From contig WFRF01000195.1 in the NCBI GenBank assembly GCA_015486655.1, forward strand, positions 1-12,840: 12,840 nucleotides of DNA, given 5' to 3'. Below are positions 1-8,190 of this stretch, piece by piece (positions within the stretch are counted from its first letter, which is position 1; the number at the start of each line of letters is the position of its first letter). The notes under the pieces are model-generated. The model saw nothing but the letters and a program-made list of their open reading frames with translations. It did no database searches and had not been told where the DNA came from. Origin of the DNA: Caldifarciminota bacterium (GTDB taxonomy: Bacteria > Hydrothermota > 32-111 > QNBC01). The position numbers were made by a program, and so were the translations under genes.

Positions 1-1196
1 CCGGAAGCTTTTGCCATGAATATGAGCATTGGAAAATTTTCAGCTTCCTGAATAGCTATTGTTTCGGGATAGGGCTGATAAAATGCTTCCCCTATTTCTC
101 CCGTAAAAGGGAATCTTCCCGCATCGCCGTATCCCCAGTCCATAGCGTCTCCGTTTGTATTATACAGAATGTTGCCCGGCTGTCCGGGTGTATAACCGTT
201 GTAGATCACAGAATTTCTGGCAATATAATTAAATTTATCCGAATCAGGTGTCGGGTTGTCCGTATAACACCACGGGTAGAGGAGAAGATTTGAATAACTG
301 TGGTAATTCATAATAATATTTATATTCGTATTGGATGATATAAAACTCATCATATTTTGAGTGATGGGCTAACTTCCGGCGCTCGGTCCTCTGTATGTTT
401 CGGAGCTTGAATCGGGGCTGGAACCGCTGTTGTCGTATCCCCAATTATATGTATAATTCCTGTTGGGATCAACACCGTCGGAACTCTCGTCAAATACGCC
501 GTTATTGTTGTTGTCCCTTTTATTTTTTCTCCACATACCATCGGAAGATGAATCGGAATCCCAAATGTAACCGTCCGGATTTTCAACGGGTATGATGTAA
601 ATTTCTCTGTTATTTAAAATCCAATTAATAGTGGGATCCGTATTATAATGCTCGCAGAGGTATTTTGCAAAATCAACAGTTACATTACAACTGATTGGTT
701 CTCTTGCGTGGTGAACGCCTACAATCAGAAATGAAGGTTCATTTTCGTTAACATTGGGATTAACGGAGATTTTCATAGCCCATTGTTCATTTCCGCCTCT
801 GCTTGTTCCGATGGAGTATTTTGCCGTTGTCAGGTTAGGAAATTCATTATGAATGCTGTCCAGTTCGGCTTTCATTTCCCAATATGTATAGTACGGACCA
901 AATTCATATCTGCCCTTCAATTTCATCTCTTCCCATCGTTTAGTGTAATTGGGGATTATAACTTTATAGTTTAATCCCATTGAAGATAGTTTCGGTTCCT
1001 GGTCCTTTGTTATAATTGCATCAATAAAGAAATCCGGTTTTCCGGAGACAATGTCATCTATTCCGTTTCGATACAATTTTTCAATTGCACTTGTTGTGTT
1101 TGAAGAAAAGATACGGACTTTCATTCTATAAAAATCCGATGAAAATAAACCTACTGCAACAAACAAAAACATTGAAAAAAACAGAGCCTTTTTCAC
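1..1196 (-). pseudogene. M14 zinc carboxypeptidase, secreted; interrupted by in-frame TAG, partial at left edge
   Basis: Secreted metallocarboxypeptidase of family M14, which removes C-terminal residues from peptides. It starts at a GTG (1194-1196) with GGAGG four bases upstream. Residues 1-20 are a signal peptide. The M14 domain begins near residue 100. The first zinc ligands are in HHAREP (H163, E166), followed by NPDGY and DPNRNY. The frame then hits TAG at 369-371, just after YRGPSAGS, where the family normally has Glu (SEPETQ). Translation after the stop continues in the same frame without another stop to the edge and restores the family pattern: PITQNMMSF, the third zinc ligand in MNYHSYS (codon 300-302), and the catalytic Glu in FTGEIGE (codon 96-98). 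The 275-residue truncated product lacks the third ligand and the catalytic base, so it should be inactive. A single GAG-to-TAG change explains the break. A real nonsense mutation, a sequencing error or readthrough are all possible. Family assignment is confident. Confidence 0.88.
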
Positions 1197-1217
1197 ACAA
1201 CCTCCTTTGTTTTATTC

Positions 1218-1246
1218 ATTCTATTTTTTTATTGTTGTAATGTCAA
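1218..1246 (-). promoter_or_regulatory. sigma-70 promoter of the carboxypeptidase gene
   Basis: On the minus strand, TTGACA (1241-1246) is followed after 17 bases by TAGAAT (1218-1223). This predicts a start near 1211 and a short leader carrying the GGAGG site at 1201-1205. It is back to back with the promoter at 1266-1293. Confidence 0.7.
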
Positions 1247-1265
1247 GTGCATGGAAAATATAAGC

Positions 1266-1293
1266 TTGACAAAATTGCACAGTTATTTATAAT
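1266..1293 (+). promoter_or_regulatory. sigma-70 promoter of the Omp28-like operon
   Basis: TTGACA (1266-1271), a 16-base spacer and TATAAT (1288-1293): both boxes are perfect consensus. The start is expected near 1300, giving a leader of about 47 bases that includes AAGGAGG at 1336-1342, four bases before the ATG at 1347. Confidence 0.8.
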
Positions 1294-1346
1294 GAATGAA
1301 TAAAAATTTGCATTTAATGTTATTTTTGTCATTTTAAGGAGGTTGT

Positions 1347-2483
1347 ATGAAAAGAATAATATTCTCTGTAATTATTTTTGCTTCTTTTATGATCAGTTGT
1401 ACTACTACACCAACGATACAGGTTACACCCAACAGAAATGTTGTAATGGAACTTTTTTCTGCCAACTGGTGCCCCAATTGTCCCAATGCCGAATTTGCAC
1501 TTGATAAAATGGTTAATAACAATGATGTTATCGCTGTTGTTTATCATCCTACAACAAATGATACATTCGGGACATCGGAAACAGATGCAAGATTCAACTA
1601 TTATGGTTTAACTACATCTCAAACACCGGAAATGGTTGTTGACGGAAAAATAAAAATACTCGGAGCGGAAGATACAACCATATACAATGCATATCTCAAC
1701 ACCTTTTTGAGTGAAGATAGTACGCATGTTCCTGTAGAAGCCGGGATCGACACCATAGCAGTTACGGACTCATCGATATATGCCGGTATATGGATAAAAA
1801 ATGTTGATAGCACGGCGGTGAATTATACCGTTAGATACCTTCTCATAGAAAATGCAATTAAATATACTGCACAAAACGGAGAAACCTTGCATCAGTATGT
1901 GGCAAGGAAGTTCTTTCCTGATGAAAACGGTATAAGTATTGCTATCCCAGCGGGAGGAGAACTTGATACGGTAATAGATCATAACTGTTCTATGTTGCAT
2001 TCCAATATGCAAGGGGCATTGATAGTTATGGTTCAGAATGACAGCTCAAAAGAGGTAATACAGGGAGCTGTAAAGAATTTCTCCATTGTTCCTGGTGATA
2101 CAGAAATACAGGATACTTCGTTTTTGTCTGTAGATGCACCATTAAATGACACTCAGTCTCTTAATACACAGGAATACATTCATATAATTGTTAATAATAC
2201 AAAAACGGATAGCATTTATTCATTGCAGGTTACGGTTGCTCCATTTGCGGATAGCGTTACTGATTGGGTTAATTGTGCTTTTGGAATGTGTTATATGTCC
2301 GATACAAACGGAATAACATTTCCTACTCAAACGGATACAATATCGACAGGGACAAAAGATACGTGCGAATTGCATATAACTTACGGTAGTGATCCCGGAG
2401 AAGGGAAATATATATTTAGAATAAAGAAAGCAAGTGAGATGTTCTATACGGATAGTTTAGTAATAACAAGGGTGGCGAATTAG
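1347..2483 (+). CDS. Omp28-like thioredoxin-fold lipoprotein
   Basis: Predicted envelope lipoprotein of 378 residues. Residues 1-17 are a hydrophobic signal ending MIS before C18, a plausible lipobox cysteine. A thioredoxin-like domain follows immediately (about 30-125). It has the pattern VVMELFSANW-CPNC, with redox cysteines C42 and C45, and a likely cis-proline P94 in SQTPEMVVDG. This is the layout of Omp28-related proteins. Residues about 130-250 and 260-378 look like beta-sandwich domains. The last one has an NCAFGMC cysteine pair and no C-terminal sorting tail, so lipid anchoring probably replaces it. It is the first gene of a three-gene operon, 34 bases before the next start, and its paralogues there do carry sorting tails. 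A role in thiol-disulfide exchange at the cell surface is inferred from the fold and CXXC. The substrate is unknown. It ends at a TAG, so TAG acts as a normal stop here. Confidence 0.8.
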   Translation: MKRIIFSVIIFASFMISCTTTPTIQVTPNRNVVMELFSANWCPNCPNAEFALDKMVNNNDVIAVVYHPTTNDTFGTSETDARFNYYGLTTSQTPEMVVDGKIKILGAEDTTIYNAYLNTFLSEDSTHVPVEAGIDTIAVTDSSIYAGIWIKNVDSTAVNYTVRYLLIENAIKYTAQNGETLHQYVARKFFPDENGISIAIPAGGELDTVIDHNCSMLHSNMQGALIVMVQNDSSKEVIQGAVKNFSIVPGDTEIQDTSFLSVDAPLNDTQSLNTQEYIHIIVNNTKTDSIYSLQVTVAPFADSVTDWVNCAFGMCYMSDTNGITFPTQTDTISTGTKDTCELHITYGSDPGEGKYIFRIKKASEMFYTDSLVITRVAN

Positions 2484-2507
2484 CGTTCAAACAATTTTTT
2501 CACAAAT

Positions 2508-2512
2508 GGAGG
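2508..2512 (+). promoter_or_regulatory. ribosome binding site fixing the start at 2518
   Basis: GGAGG lies five bases before ATG 2518. An in-frame ATG at 2506 overlaps this site itself and has no ribosome site of its own, so the start is placed at 2518, which also gives a normal signal peptide beginning MKKVFF. Confidence 0.85.
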
Positions 2513-2517
2513 TTTGT

Positions 2518-4296
2518 ATGAAAAAAGTTTTCTTCTTGTTTGTGATTTTAGTTGCATTGAATTATACCGTAAATGCTGATTCTTCAGTCATAGTTTCAAA
2601 GTTATTGAATAGAGCGAGCAATGATACGATCTATTACGATGATGGGAATGCAGCTAAACAACTTTCAGGAAGTGCATATTGGGCTGTAAAATTTGATGTT
2701 TCTCCTGAATTGCCATTTTCGGTGACTTCTGCAATGGTTTATCTGGATTCAACAAACGCTGATACATGTGTGGTATCGGTTTGCCCTGATTCCAATGGTA
2801 AACCGGGGCTTGCATCTGAAACGGATACGTTTATTGCAACAAATGGATGGCAGATAGTTAATTTTGATTCTTCTCATTATTATAAAGGAGATTTTTGGCT
2901 AACATTTGTTATTATTGCTACGAGTAACGGACCATTTGTGACAGGAGATGAAACAGGAACCGGACACAGTTATTATTCGAATAATGGAAGTTATTGGATC
3001 AAGAAAACCGACACTGATTTTCTAATGAGAGCAATAGGGGATTTTGTACCTTTTGATCATGATGCAAAAACGCTATCGATAAAGACAAAAGGATATTATG
3101 ATCCTTTTACGGTTATTACTCCGGAAGCCACAGTAATGAATAATGGGAGTAATACTGAAAATTTTGATGTCATATGTAAGATAGGAACAGGTTATACGAG
3201 TATCAAAAGTTTTACAAATATTGCTCCCGATTCGTCTTTTACCGTTCAGTTTGATACATTGACTCCGGACAGCGGAAGTGTTCAGGCTATAACGGTATAT
3301 ACCGATTTAGCAGGAGATCAGGTACCGCAAAACGATACGTTAACGGAACAGTTAATTGTACAGTATTACCCCAGAACAGTGCTTCTTGAAATGTTCACAG
3401 GAACATGGTGTTCTGCGTGTCCATATGCCGCAAGAGCTGCTGATCAACTTAAAAATGAGGTAGGTGATTCACTTTCCGTTATTGAGTACCATCTCTCGGA
3501 TGATTATTCGTTTACAGGTGGCAATGTCAGAAGTAATTATTACAATATCCAATATGTTCCCACCGCTGAATTCGATGGAATTGTTGAAGAGATAGGGGGA
3601 GATACTTCAACATATAGTATTTACAGGAATTATTTCAATCAGAGAAAGGTTTTACCTAAGTATTTTAATATAAATATGACCGCACTATATAGAATTCATC
3701 AGGGGAACGGATATGTAGTGGCGAATATTTCCCCCATAGATACAATGCCTCATGGAAATTTGAAACTCAGGTATGCAATAGCTGAGACTGATATTGAACA
3801 TGCGTGGCAAACGGAAGATTCCCTGTTTTGGGTGGCAAGAGAGATGTTACCTGATGCCTATGGGAAGTCTTTAACGGGGGCTATAAGCGATACCGAGTCG
3901 TTTACCATAGACGGAACCTGGAATATTGATAACTGTTATCTAACCCTTTTTATACAGAATGACAGCACAAAAGAAGTTTTGCAGACTAAAATCATAAAAC
4001 TTGCCGATTATGCAGGAATTGGTGAAAAGAAATATGTATCAAGTATGGAAGGAAACAGCGATATTAGAATAGATTATATGAAGAGATCTATTTTTGTTAA
4101 TGTAGGTAATTTTAATGACCGTGTAATAAGTTTATATGACATAAGGGGCAGCAGAGTGGCTAAAGAACATCTGTTAAAAGGAATAAACGAGATATCGCTA
4201 AACGGTTTGATTAAAAGAAACGGCATTTATTTTGCCCGTATAACGGATCGTAGCGGGACATTAAAAGGATTGAAAAAGTTTGTCGTATTGAAATAA
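2518..4296 (+). CDS. secreted Omp28-like redox protein with type IX-like C-terminal sorting tail
   Basis: Secreted multidomain protein of 592 residues. Residues 1-22 form a signal peptide. Residues about 35-180 are a beta-rich domain (YYDDGNA ... YWAVKFD) also found in the next gene. Residues about 181-280 look like a CARDB/Ig-like domain (VMNNGSNTENFDV). Residues about 283-400 are the Omp28/thioredoxin-like domain with VLLEMFTGTW-CSAC (C298, C301) and a likely cis-proline P348 in QYVPTAEFDG. A beta region follows. The last 78 residues (515-592) fit a type-A sorting tail: ISLYDIRGSRV, then NGIYFARI, ending KKFVVLK. Such tails route proteins through type IX secretion to the cell surface in FCB-group bacteria. 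The likely role is surface thiol-disulfide chemistry, with unknown substrate. It is co-transcribed with its neighbours and is paralogous to the next gene over its whole length. Confidence 0.8.
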   Translation: MKKVFFLFVILVALNYTVNADSSVIVSKLLNRASNDTIYYDDGNAAKQLSGSAYWAVKFDVSPELPFSVTSAMVYLDSTNADTCVVSVCPDSNGKPGLASETDTFIATNGWQIVNFDSSHYYKGDFWLTFVIIATSNGPFVTGDETGTGHSYYSNNGSYWIKKTDTDFLMRAIGDFVPFDHDAKTLSIKTKGYYDPFTVITPEATVMNNGSNTENFDVICKIGTGYTSIKSFTNIAPDSSFTVQFDTLTPDSGSVQAITVYTDLAGDQVPQNDTLTEQLIVQYYPRTVLLEMFTGTWCSACPYAARAADQLKNEVGDSLSVIEYHLSDDYSFTGGNVRSNYYNIQYVPTAEFDGIVEEIGGDTSTYSIYRNYFNQRKVLPKYFNINMTALYRIHQGNGYVVANISPIDTMPHGNLKLRYAIAETDIEHAWQTEDSLFWVAREMLPDAYGKSLTGAISDTESFTIDGTWNIDNCYLTLFIQNDSTKEVLQTKIIKLADYAGIGEKKYVSSMEGNSDIRIDYMKRSIFVNVGNFNDRVISLYDIRGSRVAKEHLLKGINEISLNGLIKRNGIYFARITDRSGTLKGLKKFVVLK

Positions 4297-4316
4297 TTTT
4301 AAAGACAAGAAGGTCC

Positions 4317-4339
4317 GGCGTGGTAATTGATACCACGCC
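4317..4339 (+). other. perfect 9-bp hairpin between two operon genes
   Basis: GGCGTGGTA (4317-4325), loop ATTGA, TACCACGCC (4331-4339): a perfect GC-rich stem in an AT-rich gap. No T-run follows, so it does not look like an intrinsic terminator. It ends 11 bases before ATG 4351, which has no adjacent Shine-Dalgarno. A weak AAGAAGG sits just upstream of the stem (4307-4313). The hairpin may tune or enable translation of the third gene, or mark an RNA processing site. Confidence 0.7.
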
Positions 4340-4350
4340 CGAACAATAGC

Positions 4351-6177
4351 ATGAGAAATTTTGTTATATTTATTGTTTTTATTTTATTTTTTAGATTAAT
4401 AACCTATGCTTCTGATACGTTGATGTATGACAACGGTAATGTGGGCTACAGCTATGCATCGGGTATATATAATTGGGCTGTTCTTTTTGACAATAACAGA
4501 TTGTTTCTGCCTGATACGGCTCTGGTCAATATTATCGATGCCCACTCAAGTATTTGTTCTTTAAAGGTTTATTCCGACACCGGTTCATTCCCCGCAAGCC
4601 TATTGTATGATAAATCTTTTACGGCAAATAACGGATGGAACAAGATTCCCATATCGAACAGTGACACCATGACAGGTCCATTCTGGATTACATTTTATAT
4701 TCCCACAACCGATAGTGGTCCCAAAATGGCATCGGATAACGACGGTGGTACGGGGCATAGTTATTACTATGCATCGGGGAGTTGGTTACAATTCACTACC
4801 GCCGATTTTATGATTCGATGCATGGGAAGATTTTTACCTTATCCCCATGATATAGCTTCACTTAAATTTGTAAATCCGAATACCGGGAACCTATACAACA
4901 ACAATCATATTATTCCTAAAATAGAAATAATGAATGCAGGTTCGAACAGCGAATCTTTTTATGCAAAACTTCTTGTTTATAAGAGAACTAATGATATATA
5001 CGCGGAGAGTGTATTCGTAAACAATATGATTCCGGGAGAATCTACGGATGTTGTATTTCCCGCCATTGATCTTATAAACGGTGATCTTTATAAATGGATT
5101 TATGTATCGAATTTAGGTAATGATGATTTTAAAATGAACGATACTTTATACTTAAATTCCACAACATGTCCCCTTCCCAACGAAAAGAGGACGGTTTTTA
5201 TGGAATTATTCGATGCCTCCGGTTGTTCTTTTTGTCCCCCCAGCGCTTATGCCATGGACAGTATGGCGGAGAAATACGGAAGAGACAGCCTGGTAATACT
5301 ACAATATCAGGTGAATAATGTGCAGGGGGATGAGTTTTCGGAGTACGGTTTGGATAAGCTTAATAATATTTACAATCAACAGGGTACCCCGTATACGTGG
5401 TTTGACAGTGATACGAATCTCTTGGGTACTACTGATGTTAACCTCAATTTTGCACGATTCGATTCAATTTATAATATGAGAAAACAGATCTATTCTCCCG
5501 CTAAAATCGAATTTATTAATGGTAATATTACGGCTGATTCCGGCCATTTTGATATAAATATTACCATAACAGGAGATATATCAAAGTATTACGATTATAA
5601 AACCATGACACATAATTTGACACTTGAGTATGCCGTTTACGAAAATAATATTTACGATGAATGGCCCAACGGTGACTCCGTTCATAATCATATAGTAAGA
5701 ATTGCTGATGATATTGATATGGGTACCCTTTCATACGGCTCGGGAAAGGATGTTTCGATATCATTCCCCGTGGGAGAGACCGGCGGAAGACCATGGGAAA
5801 ACTATTCGGGAGATTATCATAACGTCGGTTTTGCCGTAGTGTTATACAACAAAGTGGCAATTGATGATACATTGCCTGCTGAAGTACTACAATCAAAGGA
5901 TGCGGAGGGTTATTTGGGACTAAGGAAAATTAGTGTTGATAATCCGGTAAACCGATTTAAAATAAAATTAATCAATAATGTTTTGCAAATTAATTCTTCA
6001 TATAAACATTTTGATGTTTCTATATTTAACATAACAGGTTCTCGTTCATTTAACGGGCAAGGTTGTGAAAAAGTGATATTGGATTTAAAATCGATTTTAA
6101 AATCAAGAGGAATTTATTTTGTGCGATTAAAGAGTAAGAAGGATATTCAAACGAGAAAGATATTATTTATAAAATAG
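4351..6177 (+). CDS. secreted Omp28-like redox protein with type IX-like C-terminal sorting tail (paralogue)
   Basis: Secreted protein of 608 residues, a full-length paralogue of the preceding gene. It has a signal peptide (about 1-22), a beta-rich domain (MYDNGNVGYSYA ... NWAVLFD, about 27-165) and a CARDB-like region with IMNAGSNSESF. The Omp28/thioredoxin-like domain starts near residue 277: VFMELFDASG-CSFC (C292, C295) with a likely cis-proline P347 in QQGTPYTWFD. The usual Trp before the first cysteine is Gly here. Residues about 534-608 are the sorting tail (VSIFNITGSR, RGIYFVRL, ending KILFIK). The start is taken at ATG 4351, which gives a clean signal sequence. An in-frame TTG at 4327 lies in the loop of the hairpin at 4317-4339 and is less likely. 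Neither start has a good ribosome site, unlike the other genes of this operon. The stop overlaps the base of the terminator stem. Surface thiol-redox function is inferred. Confidence 0.78.
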   Translation: MRNFVIFIVFILFFRLITYASDTLMYDNGNVGYSYASGIYNWAVLFDNNRLFLPDTALVNIIDAHSSICSLKVYSDTGSFPASLLYDKSFTANNGWNKIPISNSDTMTGPFWITFYIPTTDSGPKMASDNDGGTGHSYYYASGSWLQFTTADFMIRCMGRFLPYPHDIASLKFVNPNTGNLYNNNHIIPKIEIMNAGSNSESFYAKLLVYKRTNDIYAESVFVNNMIPGESTDVVFPAIDLINGDLYKWIYVSNLGNDDFKMNDTLYLNSTTCPLPNEKRTVFMELFDASGCSFCPPSAYAMDSMAEKYGRDSLVILQYQVNNVQGDEFSEYGLDKLNNIYNQQGTPYTWFDSDTNLLGTTDVNLNFARFDSIYNMRKQIYSPAKIEFINGNITADSGHFDINITITGDISKYYDYKTMTHNLTLEYAVYENNIYDEWPNGDSVHNHIVRIADDIDMGTLSYGSGKDVSISFPVGETGGRPWENYSGDYHNVGFAVVLYNKVAIDDTLPAEVLQSKDAEGYLGLRKISVDNPVNRFKIKLINNVLQINSSYKHFDVSIFNITGSRSFNGQGCEKVILDLKSILKSRGIYFVRLKSKKDIQTRKILFIK

Positions 6178-6205
6178 GGGAAGGATTTACCTTCCCCTGT
6201 TTCTT
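6177..6205. terminator. terminator between convergent operons, probably bidirectional
   Basis: GGGGAAGG (6177-6184), loop ATTTA, CCTTCCCC (6190-6197): a perfect 8-bp stem followed on the plus strand by TGTTTCTTT. On the minus strand the same stem is followed by TATTTTATAA. It sits in the 27-base gap between the stop codons of the two convergent operons and begins on the last base of the upstream stop codon. Confidence 0.85.
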
Positions 6206-7620
6206 TAAATTGAAAAGGAGTATTTTAATTTTACTCCTTTAAACGGATCTTCGTATCGGCACACACCTCCCGAGCAAACAATTCCGCCTTTTCTTGAGCC
6301 GACTTCGAGCTGTAATGTATTATAATTCATAAAGTCAAATCTCAAGCCCCCAAGGGACCAAATAGTCCCTTCGTTACGGACATTTCTGTTCCGGTATGTG
6401 AATGTTCCGTATACGGTAAGTGAGGGTAATAATGTTAAATCCGCTTCGATTTCGCTGTCGAGGTATTTTAATGTATCTTCGGATGTAAACTCTTCTCTAT
6501 TGATAAATTTCAGAGGAATCTTTGACGCTATTGAAAATTCAATATCACTCTTTAGCGTCTGTTTTAGATTTATATTTGAGTGCAAGTGATCCTCGTATAT
6601 ATAGTTTAAACTCAAATGAATGAATTTATTTCCGGGATAGGCTTCAAATGCCGAGTAGATTTCGGATAGTTTTTTATTCATCGCTTTGTTTGTGAAAAAA
6701 GCTGCATCCGTTTTAAAAATATCTGAGGAAAAACTTGTCTGGATATTCAAACGCCCTCCTATTTCATCCATTCCTCTGTTAATGGAATAACCGGAGTATG
6801 TAAGTGACGGGGCTTCGGCATATCTGAAGCCGGAACCGCCGAAGTCAAATGAATCGGCATAAAAAGTCTCAAGGGCGATTGTTGTACGAGACAGGTAAAG
6901 CGATATGTTTGCATAGGATAAAAACCCTTGATTGTTTCCGAATACGCTTCTGTCAAAACCGTTTCTGTAACTGAATGAAGAGTAAATCTCAAAATAATCC
7001 ATCAGTAAATCCATATATATGTTTGCCAATCTGTCCGCTCTGTTATAAGATGCAATGCTCAGATAGTTTATACTGGTACCGAGTGTGAATCTGTTTTTTA
7101 AATTCAGATCCGCACCGGAGGCAAACAAAATATCAGTTGTATCATTATGAGTAATATAAATACCGTTTTTATATTCCTTTGAATACGGTGTTGCCGCCAT
7201 GAAATTATAGCTGAACATATTTGGGGTGAAGGAAAGATTGATGCCGTCGAGGTACCGATCTATGTGCAGCTGATCATCATAGTAGAAAGAAAGTCCGCTG
7301 TTCCTTGCTTTTGTCATATAAAAATCACCGGCAGTAACGGAAAAACCGGAGCCAGTGTATTTGATTGTCCTCTTCCAAATTTTGCTGTATTGATTTACGC
7401 TCTGGATTTTATAAGGGAAATAGGACTTTAACTCTATGTTTGCCTTGAGATTTTTAAAAACGATATTTACTATGTCGGAGTTGTTCATTATGTATGCGGA
7501 AGAATCTGTCCAAAGCATCCCGTCGGTGTTATGTGAAAAGTTCATATTGAAATTATCTGCAAATGTAAATACCGGAATAAGCAGTAGAAACGATATTGCC
7601 ATACAGAATAGTTTTCTCAT
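6205..7620 (-). CDS. outer-membrane beta-barrel protein, DUF6029-like
   Basis: Predicted outer-membrane beta-barrel of 471 residues. Residues 1-21 are a signal peptide ending TFA. The rest alternates polar and aromatic residues in many short strands (for example FSYRNGF, LSLNYIYE, GTFTYRNR) and ends in an aromatic-containing strand, KLKYSFSI. The C-terminal stretch SRKGG-VCSGGVCR with FKGV resembles, from memory, the DUF6029 family of FCB bacteria; that family name is tentative. After signal removal the only cysteines are C449 and C454, in CSGGVC. Its ATG overlaps the TAA of the upstream thioredoxin gene by one base (TAATG), with GAGG just before, so the two are translationally coupled. The barrel is therefore a plausible partner or substrate of that thioredoxin. 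Transport cargo or enzymatic function cannot be read from the sequence. Confidence 0.72.
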   Translation of the reverse strand: MRKLFCMAISFLLLIPVFTFADNFNMNFSHNTDGMLWTDSSAYIMNNSDIVNIVFKNLKANIELKSYFPYKIQSVNQYSKIWKRTIKYTGSGFSVTAGDFYMTKARNSGLSFYYDDQLHIDRYLDGINLSFTPNMFSYNFMAATPYSKEYKNGIYITHNDTTDILFASGADLNLKNRFTLGTSINYLSIASYNRADRLANIYMDLLMDYFEIYSSFSYRNGFDRSVFGNNQGFLSYANISLYLSRTTIALETFYADSFDFGGSGFRYAEAPSLTYSGYSINRGMDEIGGRLNIQTSFSSDIFKTDAAFFTNKAMNKKLSEIYSAFEAYPGNKFIHLSLNYIYEDHLHSNINLKQTLKSDIEFSIASKIPLKFINREEFTSEDTLKYLDSEIEADLTLLPSLTVYGTFTYRNRNVRNEGTIWSLGGLRFDFMNYNTLQLEVGSRKGGIVCSGGVCRYEDPFKGVKLKYSFSI

Positions 7621-8168
7621 TATTTTTCCTCTTGCTTTGCCTTTTTTACGGTTAGTGATGAGTCGTTTTTTGATCTTGCTATTTCCAAAGCCTTTTCGAA
7701 AATATCACCTTCCATACCGATTGAAAATCCCTTATGTTCATAAGCAATTTCACCTTTGCTGTTAATTATGAATGTGTTTGGAATTGATTTGACATTGTAA
7801 GTTTTCATTACGGACATGTTGTTGTCATATACGAGTAAGTATTCCCATTTGTGGGCATTTAATTCGCTTTTTAATCGTCCTCTTGAGGCCGGACCATCTT
7901 CGTTTATTGCTACGAAAATTACACCGGAATCTTGCAATATGGGATATTTTGCTTTTAGTTTGTCCAACTCCAATTTACAGGGCGCACACCATGTTGCCCA
8001 AAAATCCACGATAACGGCTTTGTGTGTTGAAACCAAGCTGTCAAGCGTGTAAACGTTTCCGTCAATTCCTTTTACCTTAAAGTTCATAGCCTTTCTGACC
8101 TCTCCATTGATTCCAGTAAAAGTGAAAAGTAATAAGATTAAGAACGGGATAAATAATTTGAATTTCAT
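7620..8168 (-). CDS. TlpA/ResA-type thioredoxin-like protein
   Basis: Exported thiol-disulfide oxidoreductase of 182 residues. A hydrophobic N-terminus (residues 5-20) is a signal peptide or membrane anchor and no lipobox cysteine follows. The TlpA-like domain has the order expected for the AhpC-TSA/Redoxin family: NFKVKGIDGNVYTLDSL, then VIVDFWATW-CAPC (C61, C64), VIFVAINED, and the cis-proline in KSIPNTFIIN (P130). The C-terminal 15 residues are charged (KKAKQEEK). Such proteins usually act as periplasmic reductants in c-type cytochrome maturation or in redox repair of envelope proteins. No cytochrome maturation gene lies nearby, so the coupled barrel gene is the better clue to its target. 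AAGGAGG precedes the ATG by four bases, as in the carboxypeptidase and first Omp28-like genes. Confidence 0.9.
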   Translation of the reverse strand: MKFKLFIPFLILLLFTFTGINGEVRKAMNFKVKGIDGNVYTLDSLVSTHKAVIVDFWATWCAPCKLELDKLKAKYPILQDSGVIFVAINEDGPASRGRLKSELNAHKWEYLLVYDNNMSVMKTYNVKSIPNTFIINSKGEIAYEHKGFSIGMEGDIFEKALEIARSKNDSSLTVKKAKQEEK

Positions 8169-8190
8169 ACAACCTCCTTTGCTATGTTTA

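Noticed and set aside
369..371. TAG in the carboxypeptidase as evidence of a recoded genetic code or pyrrolysine
   Set aside because: TAG ends other genes normally, at 2481-2483, 6175-6177 (followed at once by a terminator) and 8775-8777. No UAG-decoding genes are visible here.
2506..2517. ATG 2506 as the start of the second Omp28-like gene
   Set aside because: It overlaps the GGAGG site that serves ATG 2518 and would add four residues before a normal signal peptide.
4317..4339. Hairpin as an intrinsic transcription terminator
   Set aside because: The stem is strong but is followed by CGAACAATAGC rather than a T-run, and the next gene continues the same operon.
5561..5896. 111-codon open frame on the minus strand inside the third Omp28-like gene
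   Set aside because: It is antisense to a well-supported domain, has no ribosome site and gives no recognisable protein.
7436..7765. 109-codon open frame on the plus strand across the TlpA-barrel junction
   Set aside because: It is antisense to both genes and its hydrophobic product is explained by complementing their signal-peptide and beta-strand codons.
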